From: Anagrus nilaparvatae
Taxonomy: Eukaryota; Arthropoda; Insecta; Hymenoptera; Mymaridae
NCBI GenBank assembly: GCA_022575985.1
Contig: JAKSXM010000147.1
Coordinates: forward strand, 17,084,001 to 17,148,000
DNA: 64,000 nucleotides
Direction of reading: 5' to 3'
The notes under the pieces were generated by a model. The model made no database searches. It had not been told where the DNA came from and worked only from the letters and a program-made list of their open reading frames with translations. The position numbers and the translations under genes are program-made. Positions 1 to 11,154 of the stretch are shown in pieces; position 1 is the first letter of the stretch, and each line of letters begins with the position of its first letter.

Positions 1-844
1 AGACGGTTCTTTCATCAAGGTCAACTTTTTTTTGTTTAAAAATTTCTATTTTCAACTTTTTTTGTTCATTTTTTTCTGCTCAACTCATCTTTGTTCACTT
101 TTTTTACCGAAAAAAAAATGGCGTCGAACCTGAAAAACGACAAAAATCGATTTTTTGCATATAAGAGATGGTCAAAAGCTAAAATAAATAGTTTCATCGG
201 ATTCCTAGGGAAAAAATACATAAGTTCCTTTAGAAAATAATATTCAGAAAAACTTATTTTGAAAACTGCTAACCTTTTATAATAGATTTCCTTAAAATTG
301 GGACCCTAAAAACCATTAAAATCGATTTTTCTCTTATAAAACGTGGTCAAATGCTAAAATAATCATATATTGATTAGAAAATAATCTTAAACGCGATTTG
401 AATTCACTAGAAAAACTCAGTTTTAAGAAAATCCCAATTTCAAGGATGCCAAAAAAAAAAATTTCCAGAGCTATTGTGGGCTCAAAAATTGATGTTTTGG
501 TCTAAATCCAACGAGAAACTTATTTTTTTTACTTATATTTTCGAGTTCTGCCAGCGTGTCAGGAATCCCGGATACTTCGAAAAAAAAACAGTCTAATATA
601 TATACGTGTATAAATATGTTTATGTCAATTATTTATAATATTACTGGACTTTGGATTTTCAAGGATTATTTTATCTCCCAGATAATTGTGCGCTCTTTGA
701 GGCAGTGTTTTAGTCATTATATTTGCTATATTTTCACCTGTCGATATCCAGTGTACCTTAAACTTTCCTTCATCTATACATTGTTTAACGTGTTAAAGAT
801 TTTCTTAAGATAACATTGTTAAAGATTTTCTTTTGCCTGTATTT
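1..844. other. AT-rich non-coding DNA
   Basis: Homopolymer-rich sequence containing repeated stretches about Ggtcaaa-type words and runs of A/T. No codon-like conservation or domain is visible in either strand; an 85-codon open stretch at 556-813 has no recognisable motif. Positions 790-840 hold a short tandem duplication of a ttaaagattttctt word next to the Copia remnant. Confidence 0.5.
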
Positions 845-1165
845 TCCCTTTCTTTTAGATCTTCGTTTATTTCCTGGATGCTCATATCAAAACTCTTAAG
901 TTTATGACTCCCATTCATTTCTGTATAATCTCTAGATCAGCTATTGTCACACCTTATTGTTACTGGGTGCATTGTATTTCCAGTTACATATCTAATAGAT
1001 TTTTCTATAGATATTGCCGCTTTACATGCATCGCTCATAGCCAAATATTCAGCTTCATATGCTGATATACAAGCATAGTTTATTTAACGGCTTTTCCAGG
1101 CTATAATATGACCATACAATCGAATCACATATCCAGCTGTAAATGCTGATTTTTCACAAGATTTA
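845..1165 (-). pseudogene. Copia (Ty1) RNase H remnant
   Basis: Read on the minus strand, this gives a decayed Ty1/copia-type RNase H. The order is a tAGYVIRLYG strand, an AWKSR segment, then YEAEYLAMSDACKAA, the counterpart of the family's STEAEYMAL...A active-site helix, and finally a CDNS motif matching the family's DN-containing strand. RNase H degrades the RNA strand of the replication hybrid. There is an in-frame stop after WKSR and another after CDNS, so it cannot encode a working enzyme. It lies downstream (in element orientation) of the integrase remnant at 1405-1705, with most of pol between them missing. Identity as Copia is clear from the motif order; the exact family is not. Confidence 0.8.
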
Positions 1166-1404
1166 GACTTCCTATTGCCTCTCTATAAGGAAATTTTGTA
1201 ACCTCTCCTTAATGTTCTGAATTTTCAGTGCTTGGTTTTCGTTTCTTAATCTTATAAATTACCTGTTGCGTTAGCATAGGCGTGCTCTGTGGCTTAGACT
1301 AAGACTCTTTCAATATATCTACTTTGATGTAATATAATAAATGTTTCTGACCTGTTTATTTGAATGAAAATCCTTGGATTTTAAGCACTAAGTTTTAGTA
1401 TAAC
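1166..1404. other. Scrambled remainder of the Copia element
   Basis: Lies between the RNase H and integrase remnants where a full Copia element would have about 2 kb of integrase and reverse transcriptase. No RT motif is visible on the minus strand, so this is an internal deletion with some leftover sequence. Confidence 0.4.
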
Positions 1405-1705
1405 AAGAATAATCGTCTACAAAAGTAATTTTGTATCTCTTTTGCCCTGGCCAAGATATTGGCTTAATCGGACCCGTGATGTCAGAATGTATCCTCTGTG
1501 TTGGTCTTTCTGCTCGTGATCTATCTTGCTTTAATGGAAGTTTTTCCATCTTGGATAATATGAAAACTTCTCATTCTTTTATAGAGTCATTAAATATAAC
1601 TTTTTCTAAGACTTTCTCTTTCTTTTGTAAGATTTTTAAATAATTTAACGAAGCATGACCCAATCTTTTATGCCTTAATACCGCTTCACTTTGCTTTTCT
1701 ACATA
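1405..1705 (-). pseudogene. Copia integrase N-terminal remnant (GAG-pre-integrase and start of core)
   Basis: On the minus strand the translation shows the HHCC-type zinc-binding region of copia integrase: HKRLGHAS...YLK, then a damaged second cysteine pair (a stop replaces the residue after IKE), KMEKLPLK, and the start of the catalytic core, HSDITGPIKP followed by YKITFVDDYS. The D of HSD and the D of VDDYS correspond to the family's conserved core positions. Integrase inserts the cDNA into the genome. The frame breaks right after the core begins and the rest of the domain is absent. Minus-strand order (integrase before RNase H) agrees with Copia rather than Gypsy organisation. Confidence 0.82.
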
Positions 1706-1900
1706 ATTGAATTTTGGGGTGATTTTTAACTATTAAACTTTCAATCATATATTTAAACTGAGTCTACTTACTCATTAATATAAAATATATAAATGGTAAT
1801 TAAGCTTACTTTCGTTAGATTTATTTTCAACTCTTACAATAGCTTGTCCGTCATTGGCAGGCAAAGCTGATACTGTTTGTTTTTGTTGATTTCCCCAGAG
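1706..1900 (-). mobile_element. Probable upstream part of the Copia remnant
   Basis: Minus-strand reading gives QTVSALPANDGQAIVRVEN-like sequence just upstream of the integrase remnant, where gag/protease linker sequence would be expected. No protease D(S/T)G motif is visible. Assignment rests on position only. Confidence 0.35.
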
Positions 1901-2104
1901 GGATTCTCTTTTTCATGTTGGGTTACTCCTCCATTAGAATTTTTTTTTTTTTTATTAATCAGTATATTTCATCGGTTTAAGAACTTAGCCCATATAACCA
2001 ATGTTATGCACCTTTATTATTTTTTTATTACAACTTTTACGACTTCACAATTGTATTGTGTTATGTCAATATTAATGTTTTTATAAAGTCTGGGCGTTAG
2101 TTTT

Positions 2105-2384
2105 ATATGTGTAGGCGTTGTAACCTATGGTCCAGCAGGTACGCGACTTCTCCTAAACCCCACGCCGGCTTGTAGTACCCTGGAATCACTTCGGACTGCG
2201 TTATCTACATAATGCCGGCTTTTACGCCTTAATTTAACATTATGCGGATGCCACAATCCTGGAACCCACGGTAGAACAACATTAAAAATACTTTTTGTAA
2301 AAAAACTTAATGCTGATATAACCGGAAATCTAACTGCGAACCTTCAGGTAATCCAACACCCTAACCACAGAGCTACCGAGGCTC
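2105..2384 (-). mobile_element. tRNA-derived SINE-like repeat
   Basis: The minus strand from 2383 begins with a tRNA-like head: GCCTCGGTAGCTCTGTGG contains a good RNA polymerase III A-box (TAGCTCTGTGG), followed about 30 bases later by a degraded B-box around GGTTCGC. A tRNA-unrelated body of about 200 bases follows, GC-richer than its surroundings. No A-tail or target duplication is obvious. It could also be a decayed tRNA fused to other repeat sequence. Confidence 0.45.
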
Positions 2385-3059
2385 TTTGAACAAATCATTA
2401 TTCATTTTCATAATTCTTGTCATTATCTGCCATCTGTTGCAGGAGTAAGAAACATGCTTAATTAGTATTTTGTTACTTTATATACATTTTTATATTTATC
2501 TCATATGTATATTTAAAACTCTTATTTTGATACTTATATTAACCATGCCTCTTAAATACCAGATAATTTCATTTTTCATGCAAGGTAGAGAATTGTTTCA
2601 TGCTTCTGAACAATCTGATTTTCAGATTTTCTCAGTTCAAAACAGGAAATCAGATTTCCACACTACAAATCATACATGCACACCACTTTGTCGGTTTAGG
2701 GTTGAGCATGTACATGCATGGACCTACCAATTGAAACATGAGGTCCTACCGATTTCCCTAGTTAATCTATAAAACAAAGCGAAACAAAAACCCTTTTAAT
2801 ACAGATTGACCCTGGAAGCTTGTATTCTTTTAAGTTTTATTTTTTATGAAAGTTTTAATTTTACAGTGTATAACAAATCCTGGCCCAGAACGGCATGTCA
2901 AATCTAGCTTAAAGGAAGACTCAAAGAACTCGATCCAAGGACCGAACCTCTTAAGCACTGTATTATTTAATCATTTTGATTTGTCTCTTTTATACTTTTG
3001 AAAAATTTAATACATATATTTTAAATCTATCTAAAGATTATAAATATATCTAAAATTTG
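2385..3059. other. AT-rich non-coding DNA
   Basis: A 100-codon open frame at 2470-2772 (+) shows no domain, and its amino-acid composition follows local base composition. Nothing else is recognisable here. Confidence 0.45.
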
Positions 3060-3560
3060 AACTCAAAAAATGCTAAATTTGGAAATTCAAGCGACAATAT
3101 TTGGCCCATTACTCTGAATCTGTCAAGGATAAATAAAAATAACCAATTTCATCGTGACTTTTTAGTGACCCAAAAAACATGCGAAATGCCCTTTTAAAAT
3201 AATTTCTGAACATTTTTTAATCCGCAGCAAGTTTTTAACGTCAAAAACTGTCCAATTTTTGATATTTTTACCACTGAAATTAGCTCATAACTTTTTAACT
3301 TAAAAAAATAATTCAAAATAAATTATTTCATCGTTTTTAGCGACCAAAAAAACTATGAAATATCCCCCCCCCAAATTTTATTTTTATGTTGCCTTTTAAA
3401 TTTAGTAGCTTTAGTCCCGCCCGAAGTTCCTGAGCCCACTTTCAAAAATTGAAAATACTTTGGCACTGTCCAACGGCTAAATATTTGAGTAGAACTTATC
3501 ATATATTTTGCAGAACTTGTTTATTCATTAAATGACACCCAAAAACGAGCACCTTAAAAA
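3060..3560 (+). repeat. Dispersed repeat, inverted partner at 62100-62590
   Basis: About 500 bases that reappear in reverse complement at 62100-62590. Shared landmarks, in opposite order, include the ttaatccgcagcaa / ttgctgcggattaa block, the ggcactgtccaacggct / agtcgttggacagcgcc block, and the gccttttaaatttagtagct / agctactaaatttaaaaggc block. No coding content. It may be the body of an unclassified transposon. Confidence 0.75.
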
Positions 3561-3784
3561 ATCAAAAAATCGTTTTTTTTTGCAGTCTAATATATACCTC
3601 TTTAAGTATAATTTACCGGCCTAATATATATACACATGTTTTTTTTTAACTCAAAGTATATGCATGTATCCAACATACCCATATGTAAGAGCAAGGCGCA
3701 CACATTCAAATATGTGTATACACATATATATATATGTATATGCTGTTAGTTATAAGGTAATCAAATTTAAATTTAAATCTCATA
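3561..3784. repeat. TA-rich microsatellite and spacer
   Basis: Contains imperfect (TA)n and (CATA)n runs around 3620-3740. The dinucleotide TA at 3783-3784 is the left target duplication of the next element. Confidence 0.5.
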
Positions 3785-5636
3785 GGGTAGATGAATCAGT
3801 AAATGACCAGTTTTGCGTTTTCTCAAGCTCTAGCGCTTTATTTTTTATTATAAATAAGATTTAAAAAAGATACATACTGTTAGTACTACTGTTTAAGGTT
3901 TAAAATATGACTAGCAATTGTAATTTTTTAAATTGCTCAACTAATTTTTAAATAATAAACATATTTCTTCAAAGCCGTAAAAATCACCAGTAATTGACCG
4001 GTTACTCCCAGCAAATGACCGCTGAGGAACCAGTAAATGACTATTTTTTAATACATGCTTTTAAATATCTTTTATATATTTTAAGTATTTGAACTTTACT
4101 AAATTTTTCGGTTTTTTCTAATATGTTTGACCCAAAAACTCTAAAAATACCAAAAATTAAATTCCTTCATAAGATTTGGGTTTTCGGGTTCATCAGAAAC
4201 GAATTTTAGATGCAAATTTTCATATTTGATCTTTACCATATTTTTCGGTTTTCTAATATGGCGGACCCAAAAACTCTAAAAACACCAAAAATTAAATTCC
4301 TCTATAAAATTTGGATTTTCAGTCTCAATAGAAACAAATTACAGATGAAAAATTTCAAAATTTGACTTTGCAAATATATTTCGGTTTTCCAATAAGGAGG
4401 ACCTGAAAACTAATAACACTAGAAAATCAATTTTCTTCATAAGATTTGGGTTTTTAAGCTCAGTAGAAACGAATTTTAGATGCAAATTTTCGTATTTGAC
4501 CTTTACCATATTTTTCGGTTTTCTAATATGGCGGACCCAAAAACTCTAAAAACACCAAAAAATAAATTCCTCTATAAAATTTGGATTTTCAGTCTCAATA
4601 GAAACAAATTTCAGATGAAAAATTTCAAAATTTGACTTTGAAAATATATTTCGGTTTTCCAATAAGGAAGACCTGAAAACTAATAACACTAGAAAATCAA
4701 TTTTTTTCATAAGATTTGGGTTTTTAAGCTCAATAAACATGAAATTGAGTTGCAAATTTTGCAGAAAATTTATTTTCGTTTGTTTTTGAAATTTTCGGGT
4801 CCGCCATATTGAAAAACCGAAAAATATGGTAAAGCTCAAACAATAAAAATTTACATCTAAAATTCGTTTTTATTAAGCCTGAAACCCCAAATCGTACGAA
4901 GGTAATATTTTTGTGTGTTTTTAGAATATTCGGGTCTGCTACATTCGAGAACCGAAAAATATGGTAAAGGGCAAAATATGCATCTCAGATTCGTTTTTAT
5001 TGTGTCTTAAAACCCATATCTTATGAAGGATATTCATTTTAGAGTTTTCGGGTTGGCCATATTGGAAAACTAACCTTACAGATAAAAAGTAAGTATATTT
5101 GTGATAAAGGTTAAAAAAAATTAATTTTTATTTATAATTAATTAATAAGTAAATAAACCATAATTTAAATCATGCGATGCGCAAAAATAATTTAATTTAT
5201 CAAAAAATTAAATAAATACGTACACGTGCTCTATAGCAGTCATTTACTGGTGATGTAATTTACCATCAGATCCAGTAATTTGACTAGATCAAAATATTAA
5301 TATTCAATAAAATAAATTTATAATATTCAATAAAAAAAAATCATTTAGCGGTATTTTATTTTACTAAATAGAATTTCCCAGTTTGACCGATTTTTCATAC
5401 TTTTACTAAAAAAATGGCGGTTTTTCATAGTCTTTAAATAGCCTGATCATTATTATTTTTCACTCGATTGCGGTAGACACTGTGCCTAAAATAATTATAT
5501 GAAATGAAAATTTATACATTTATTTATCAGATCGTGGATTAATATTAACTTTTTTATAAAATAATAACATTTAAGAAATAATAATTCATGATTCGGTCAT
5601 TCACTGGAGGCCGGTCATTCACTGATTCATCTACCC
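3785..5636. mobile_element. Foldback/MITE-type DNA transposon, TA target duplication
   Basis: The element begins GGGTAGATGAATCAGT and ends with the reverse complement, with TA on both outer sides (3783-3784 and 5637-5638). GGTCATTTACTGG-type words recur near both ends in opposite orientations, as expected of subterminal transposase-binding repeats. The interior carries a direct repeat of about 290 bases (4195-4320 against 4485-4620) containing an aatatggcggacc word, and the same words appear in reverse at 4795-5060, so much of the element can fold on itself. A 97-codon minus frame at 4546-4839 is only this repeat read through and is not a gene. The TA duplication fits Tc1/mariner-type mobilisation, but no transposase is present. 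Confidence 0.8.
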
Positions 5637-5689
5637 TACTCTTATTATTAAATTTTTTTTTTCACTTAGTTTTTCCAAATATATTTTTT

Positions 5690-6197
5690 TTGTCTTCAAA
5701 AGTAAGCGTTTTGTAATTCTCATGAGTTATGATAAATTTTAAAAATAATTTATTTAATAAAATATTTAGCTCCTTTCTCTTCAACTGTTCAAACGACAAT
5801 AAATAAACTAAAATAATAAACTAAGTTTCTTCAAAAACAAACAAAAATAAAACGTACAATTTAAAAATAAGATTAAAGATAAGATAAGTAAATTTTAAAA
5901 TTTAGATAAAATATTTTAAATACTTATTTATTTATTTTTATAATTATAAATATGATAATAATCTTCTTATAATCTTTTTGTAAGGGAACGATTGAATTTT
6001 ATCATTTGAAATTGTATATTTAAAAAAAAATTTTAAGTAAAATTTAAACGAATACTTCGAATTATAGAGGCAAAAGTTCAAATTATAGAAGAAATTTTTA
6101 CATGCTTAAGCATAGGAAATTTAAGCGGCAAAAAGAAAACTTCGATTTATTGAGGATTTCGAATTACAGAGGTTCGAATTATCGTGGTTCCACTGCA
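5690..6197 (-). mobile_element. pogo/Tigger-like transposon 5' fragment
   Basis: The right edge at 6197 carries the inverted terminus; read on the minus strand it starts CAGTGGAACCACGATAATTC, the typical form of pogo/Tigger ends. 5690-5960 is the reverse complement of 6300-6620 and includes the start of the transposase frame (ATG near 5730, minus). The rest of this copy is missing to the left. It lies head to head with the copy at 6290-7316. Confidence 0.72.
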
Positions 6198-6549
6198 TTT
6201 GTGTTTTTATACAATATTAGATAAGGATTAGACTTCTCTGAACATTTTTTTAGCATGTTCAAACAAACACGTGATGGAAAAATTTTTTATGCCTGCTAAA
6301 CTAATACCTTTATCCACTTAATAATATTTTATAATTATAATAATAGATAAATAAATATTTAAAATATTTTTTTTCTAAATTTTAAAATTTACTTATCTTA
6401 TCTTTGATCTTATTTTTAAATTGTACATTTTATTTTTATTTGTTTTTGAATAAACTTCGTTTATTATTTTAGTTTATTTATTGTCGTTTGAACTGTTGAA
6501 GAGAAAGGAGTTAAATATTTTATTAAATAAATTATTTTTAAAATTTATC

Positions 6550-7200
6550 ATGACTCACGCGCATTACAAAACGCTTACTTTTGAAGACAAAAAAAATGTA
6601 TTTTAGAAGTGCTTGAAAATAAGCGTAAAAAAGTGAAGTAGCCCAAGAGTTTGAAATTCCGCTTAACACCTTGTCAACATATTTTAAAAAATAAAGAAAA
6701 AATTTTCGAGTCTGCTTTAAAACACAATAAGAATAGAAAAAGAGACAAAGGTGCTAAAAATCGTAAAATTGAGAAATGTGTTGTAAATTGATTTACTCAA
6801 GCTCGCGATCAAAATATTCCCATAAATGGATCCATTCTTAGGCACATTCTACAATAGCCACATACACAAATATAGAAGTACCTATGGATAGACAAATTTG
6901 TGTATGGCCAACCTAATTTTAAAATGTGTCTTACCAGCAGGTAAAAAGTCTACAATAATTAATGTAGAAAAATAGTGGGCGCAGTTATCTGAAGGTTGGC
7001 CATACACAAATTTGTCTATCCATAGGTACTTCTATATTTGTGTATGTGGCTATTGTAGAATGTGCCTTAAAGCCGAAGCTGAATATTTTGGTGAAAAATT
7101 CCAAAGTATAAACAACATTGAATGCAAAAAGGTTTGTGGAGAAAGTGCAAGTATAAATATTGCAGACTATAACAGTTAGCAGTCCGCAGTCTGCAAAAAA
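6550..7200 (+). pseudogene. pogo/Tigger transposase, CENP-B-type DNA-binding part, broken
   Basis: From the ATG at 6550 the translation, followed across at least three small frameshifts, gives a CENP-B/pogo N-terminal helix-turn-helix: YKTLTFEDKKNV, then KRKKV, VAQEFEIPLNTLSTYFKNK and KIFESAL. A second DNA-binding region follows with FTQARDQNIPINGSIL, equivalent to the family's WF.QAR..NIPISGPIL; its W codon has become TGA. After the MITE insertion the frame resumes as KAEAYFGEKF-like sequence and stops near 7180. This domain binds the transposon ends; the DDE nuclease that should follow is missing. Family assignment is firm, function is lost. Confidence 0.8.
6841..7066. mobile_element. 226-bp MITE inserted in the pogo transposase
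   Basis: Two perfect 74-base inverted arms (6841-6914 and 6993-7066), starting GGCACATTCTACAATAGCC, surround a 78-base loop. The trinucleotide TTA is duplicated on both sides (6838-6840, 7067-7069), and removing the element restores the conserved transposase reading. A 3-base T(A/T)A target is typical of PIF/Harbinger elements. The perfect arms suggest a recent insertion. Confidence 0.9.
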
Positions 7201-7316
7201 TGTGACAGAATTTTTTTTTTGTTTTTTTTTTCCAAATAGTCTATAATTCGAAGTCCTCTATGATTCGAAGTTTTAGCTTGCCTCGTGAGTTTCGAATTAT
7301 CGAGGTTCCACTGTAT

Positions 7317-7489
7317 AAATTTTAATTTAAAAAAATTTTCATTTTATTCTAGTTTGATCATAAATATTTAAGAGCATTCCAGTATTAATAATTCTTGTCT
7401 TTAAATTTTAAATTTTTTAATATTATTATTATATAAAATATTATCTTCAACAATTTACTATATATTTTATAAAATTTTGTAAATACAGG
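7317..7489. other. AT-rich spacer
   Basis: Between the pogo terminus and the gypsy remnant; nothing recognisable. Confidence 0.4.
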
Positions 7490-7628
7490 TATACCCAATA
7501 ATAACTAAACTCACTGAAGACATAAATTTTACGGAAGATCTATATTTGAAAGATCTTATTTTAGTTTCAAAAGCTGCTTGCTATAACCAAAAGTTGCAAA
7601 ACAAATAAATTTCCTAACGGACAAACTA

Positions 7629-8345
7629 TTGACAGTAACAGAAACAGTTATTACGTTGAACACCTCCGTAAAGACCCTAGATTTAGAAAATCATAAACGT
7701 TTAAATGAGATACTTGAAATCAATGCAAAGGGCCCAGGGGCATTGATTACTTCCGAAAATGAGGGTAGGGAGGAAAACCTTTTATCTGCGCATTCAACCT
7801 TTTCACAACCCATTAAAAATGACGAAATAAAACATTTCAGGGATGAACACCCTTCTTCTATGCGTTTAAGCACTTATCCGCAACACAGTATATGGGAAGC
7901 TTTTATCTGCAAGATTCAGAACAAAAGAGACAGGAGACAGAAGATTACTCATAGACAGCGGTTCTTCACTTAACTTAATAAAAAGTAATTGTTTAAAACT
8001 CACAACACCAAAATATACTGAAACTAAAGCATTTTATATGGGTAACGATTTACAAGAATCAAAAGAATTAAGCATCTAAAATAAACGGAAAATATTTCAC
8101 ATAGTACCACAAGATTTTTCAATTCCAGAAGATGGCATCCAAGGATTGCCTTTGCTAAATAATTAGTGTTTTCAACTAACAACCAATTCCTTAAAATTGG
8201 ATTCACAAAAATATTCTATTTAAAGTAACAGCATACTTATTCCACCACATAGTGTAAAAATAAGAACATTTGTCCATGTAAGAAAAAATGGCTATATAAT
8301 GATTTTAGACTATCCATGCATAACTCAAGGTATTTTTAGAATAAC
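7629..8345 (+). pseudogene. Gypsy gag-linker and protease remnant
   Basis: The first 114 codons (7629-7973) are open and run into the protease in another frame. There LLIDSGSSLNLI supplies the DSG catalytic triad of a retropepsin, followed by TKAFYMGN and a stop, then QDFSIPEDGIQGLPLL, matching the flap and C-terminal strand of gypsy proteases. A retropepsin cleaves the Gag-Pol polyprotein. Downstream, KIRTFVHVRKNGYI resembles the protease-RT connecting segment. There are stops after KELSI and after LLNN, so the copy is dead. Confidence 0.75.
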
Positions 8346-8594
8346 TGATGGTCCCAATACATAACAACACAAGTAAAAGTAAAATAATTCAAACAAGCAC
8401 AATCAAAACAACCCCCCTCCCCTCAATAAAGGTTGATGCTTTTAAAGAAAGAATACATTATATAACTACAAAAGAATTGGGAACCAGGTTGAAACATCGA
8501 AGAGAAAATACTAGAATCGTTCATATCGAAGAAGATGTAAAAGAATTATTAGAAGAAATCATATACTGTTATATCATGACCTTTTACAGATTCA

Positions 8595-9655
8595 ATGACT
8601 CATAAATTTGTACTTAAAGATGCAAAATCAATAAATACAAGGGCTTTTAGAACACCGGAATGCTATAAAGAAGAAGTAAAAAGACAAGTAGACGATATGC
8701 TAAACAAGAATATAATTAAAGATTATACGAGCCCTTTTAATAGTCCACTCTGGATAGTTAAAAAGAAAAAAGACGCATCTGGAATTCAAAAATACAGAAT
8801 TGTTTTAGATTATCGCAAATTCAATTATCAAACAGAATTAATCAGAACAAGAAAACAGACAATCAAACAGAAACTGTTAATCGAAGATATTCTTGACGGA
8901 TTAGGAAAAGCAAAATTTTACAGTGCTTTCGATTTATTTTCTGGATTTTGACAATTTAAGATGGACAAAAAATCAGCAAAATACACAGCCTTCTCAACAG
9001 AAGATGGGCACTGGGAATTTACTAGAATGCCATTTAGTTTAAAATATAGATCTTCAACATTTGCAAAAAATTATAGCAATAGCACTAGAAGGCTTAGTAG
9101 GTAAAATTTGTTTTGTCTATTTAGATGGCATAATATTGTTCTGATACATGCAAATATTTAAGACCTGAATTAAAATATTTTGGGCATATAATAACTAAAT
9201 ATGGGGTCAAACCGAATCCAGATAAAACCAGTATTGTACAAAATATTAAAAGACCTACAAAAATGACCGAAGTACAATTCTTCTTAGGATTGAAAATTCA
9301 AAATTCAAAATTTATTAAAAATTTCACTTGTAAAGTTCATCAATTTGACAAAAAAAGATACTATATTTCTATGGTCAGAAGAATGCGAAAATTAATTTAA
9401 AGTATTAAAGAAACATTTGCGTAACACTCCAGTCTTCAAGGATCCAGATTTTCAAACAATATTCACATTAACCATGGACGCATCAAGTGTAGGATTAGGC
9501 ACTATACTCTCACAAAAAGGACATCCTTGCTGATACATCTCAAGGACTTTGAATGAGGTAGAACTTACTTACACAGCGCGCGAAAAAGAATGACTTGCCT
9601 TAGTTTGGGAAGTTAAGAGGCTTCGACAATATTTATTTGGAAGAGAATTTATAAG
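8595..9655 (+). pseudogene. Gypsy reverse transcriptase-RNase H remnant
   Basis: An open stretch at 8595-8951 holds the RT fingers: YKEEVKRQVDDMLNKNIIK, SPFNSPLWIVKKKKDASG, YRIVLDYRKFN and KFYSAFDLFSGF. After a stop the sequence continues with KYTAFSTEDGHWEFTRMPF. The catalytic box reads VYLDG where the family has VYLDD, so one catalytic aspartate is lost. The thumb (KYFGHIITKYGVKPNPDK) and RNase H start (TMDASSVGLGTILSQ, LNEVELTYTAREKE) follow with further stops and frameshifts. The protein would copy element RNA into DNA; this copy cannot. Confidence 0.88.
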
Positions 9656-9879
9656 ACACTAAATTTGCATGTTTATTTGCATTATTTACACTAAACTTGC
9701 ATGTTCTTTTTTGCATTTATAGAAATATACATTATATTGCACTTATAATCACAATTATTATACATATTTTATTATTATTTTGCACTGCTTCTATTTAATT
9801 TTATTTAATAATTTACAAAATTTAATTTAATTTTGTTATTTACCGAACGAGATCTCGTTATGGACTGTTTAAAATTTTT
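9656..9879. other. AT-rich spacer
   Basis: Between the truncated gypsy element and the Penelope-like remnant. Nothing recognisable. Confidence 0.4.
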
Positions 9880-10255
9880 ATTATTATAGTTTATTTATTA
9901 TTGTGTCGTATAGCGGATTTGATTTCAATTGTAGTTTTTCATTCAACAGGGGCGTATCATTGTTTTTAAATGCCTTGTATATTTCATATTCTTCTAATGC
10001 ATTCATATAATTTCCCTTTTTGTCATATATATGCATAGGTGTTAAAAAATCTTCAAAATTTTTATTTTTATATTCATGATTATTTTTAATCAAATGTTTT
10101 GCAAAATTTTATTTTATTACTGTATTCTTTTTGATGGTTTGGTTTACCTGGTGTAAAAATCTCTGGCTGTTTATCCTATGTATATTGAGCCACATTCACA
10201 TATCATTTTATATATACCTGCTTTTTTTTCTATGATCTCTGTATTTTATCTTTTG
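9880..10255 (-). pseudogene. Penelope-like element, GIY-YIG endonuclease remnant
   Basis: On the minus strand the segment AGIYKMICECGSIYIG matches the GIY...YIG signature of Penelope-like retroelement endonucleases, including the CxC that family places between the two halves. After a stop and frameshift, the open stretch 10093-9884 reads IKNNHEYKNKNF, then KGNYMNALEEYEIYK, a segment found near the C-terminus of these proteins. The endonuclease nicks the target DNA to prime reverse transcription. No RT part is visible upstream on the minus strand. A second, unrelated-looking copy lies at 41213-41485. Confidence 0.75.
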
Positions 10256-11154
10256 AATATTTAGCGATTATTATTTTGATTAATAGATTTTGATTTTATA
10301 ATTATTTTATTAAATTTTTTACAACACTATGCGAAAAGTAAAGACAAAACAAAAAAAAAGGAGTCTTTGTTTACCACGATGCATACACATAACTTGTCAC
10401 GTGCAAAGCGTACTCGGTGGTTTTATTAGTCGCGAGCCCCCAAATACTTATCTTTACTGGTGGAGAATTTGGAGTCGACTCGTGGTATTAATTCAAAACT
10501 TCCTCGGTGCATCTCTAGGTTCTTTGCCAATAATCATAAGCCTCAAAGATGACGTGACTCCTTGTAACATCAATTTCCCAACGATACAATCACGCCGTCA
10601 TGTTTTTCTCCTGTCGTTCTTTTCTCGTTCTTATTTGTAGAGATATACAATAATATAAGCTTGTGTCGCATTTTCTAATGGTAACAAACCGCTATAAAAT
10701 AACATTAAATACATAACCTTACTTTTGCACGCATTAAGTTTTATATACACTTGAAACTTAATTTAACAACTCACCTAATAGTCAAACTTAAAAAAATACA
10801 CAATGCGATATTCGTCAATAAAAAAACAATTTACCATTTATTTTTATTTATTTAATAATAAAACTTGTAAAAATAATATATCGCACTTATCTCAGAGTGC
10901 GTGCACAATGCCGCGCCTGGATAAGACTGCCTTGTGTAAGTGAGTCTCTCCCCCACGATTTAGCGGGATAATCTCTAATTTTGATTGGTAAAGATAATTT
11001 ACCAATCAATTCTAAAATTTTAAAGCGCGAAAAATTTTTTATTTAATTTTATTCATTTAGTCTTTTAACTTTAGAGGTAACATATACAAAAAACTTAGCT
11101 ACGGCAAGTTTTATGTACATTAATAAAAGTATTATATTAAATATTATATAACTA
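10256..11154. other. Unassigned, locally GC-richer DNA
   Basis: A 103-codon frame at 10329-10640 (+) has no motif I recognise and no splice or promoter context, so I do not call it a gene. A short hairpin (ttgattggtaaa...tttaccaatcaa) sits at about 10980-11010. Confidence 0.4.

Larger units (their letters stand above)
6290..7316 (+). mobile_element. pogo/Tigger-like transposon, 3' intact, 5' terminus lost
   Basis: The right terminus ends ...TATCGAGGTTCCACTG at 7316 followed by TA, matching pogo/Tigger ends and their TA target. The first part of the transposase (6550 onward) is present but frameshifted. A MITE is inserted at 6841-7066. The DDE catalytic part of the transposase is absent, so this is an internally deleted, dead copy. 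Confidence 0.78.
7490..9655 (+). mobile_element. Ty3/gypsy retrotransposon remnant (17.6/297-like)
   Basis: Contains, in order, a gag/linker frame, an aspartic protease, a reverse transcriptase and an RNase H, all on the plus strand and all interrupted. No LTRs, integrase or env are found, and the sequence stops abruptly at 9655 inside RNase H. The order protease-RT-RNase H and the motif spellings are those of insect gypsy elements of the 17.6/297 kind. Confidence 0.85.

Noticed and set aside
4546..4839. 97-codon minus-strand frame
   Set aside because: Falls in the internal repeats of the foldback element; the repeating phrases come from DNA repetition, not from protein constraint.
10329..10640. 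103-codon forward frame in a GC-richer patch
   Set aside because: No recognisable domain, no homology to flanking Penelope or gypsy fragments, and no supporting signals.
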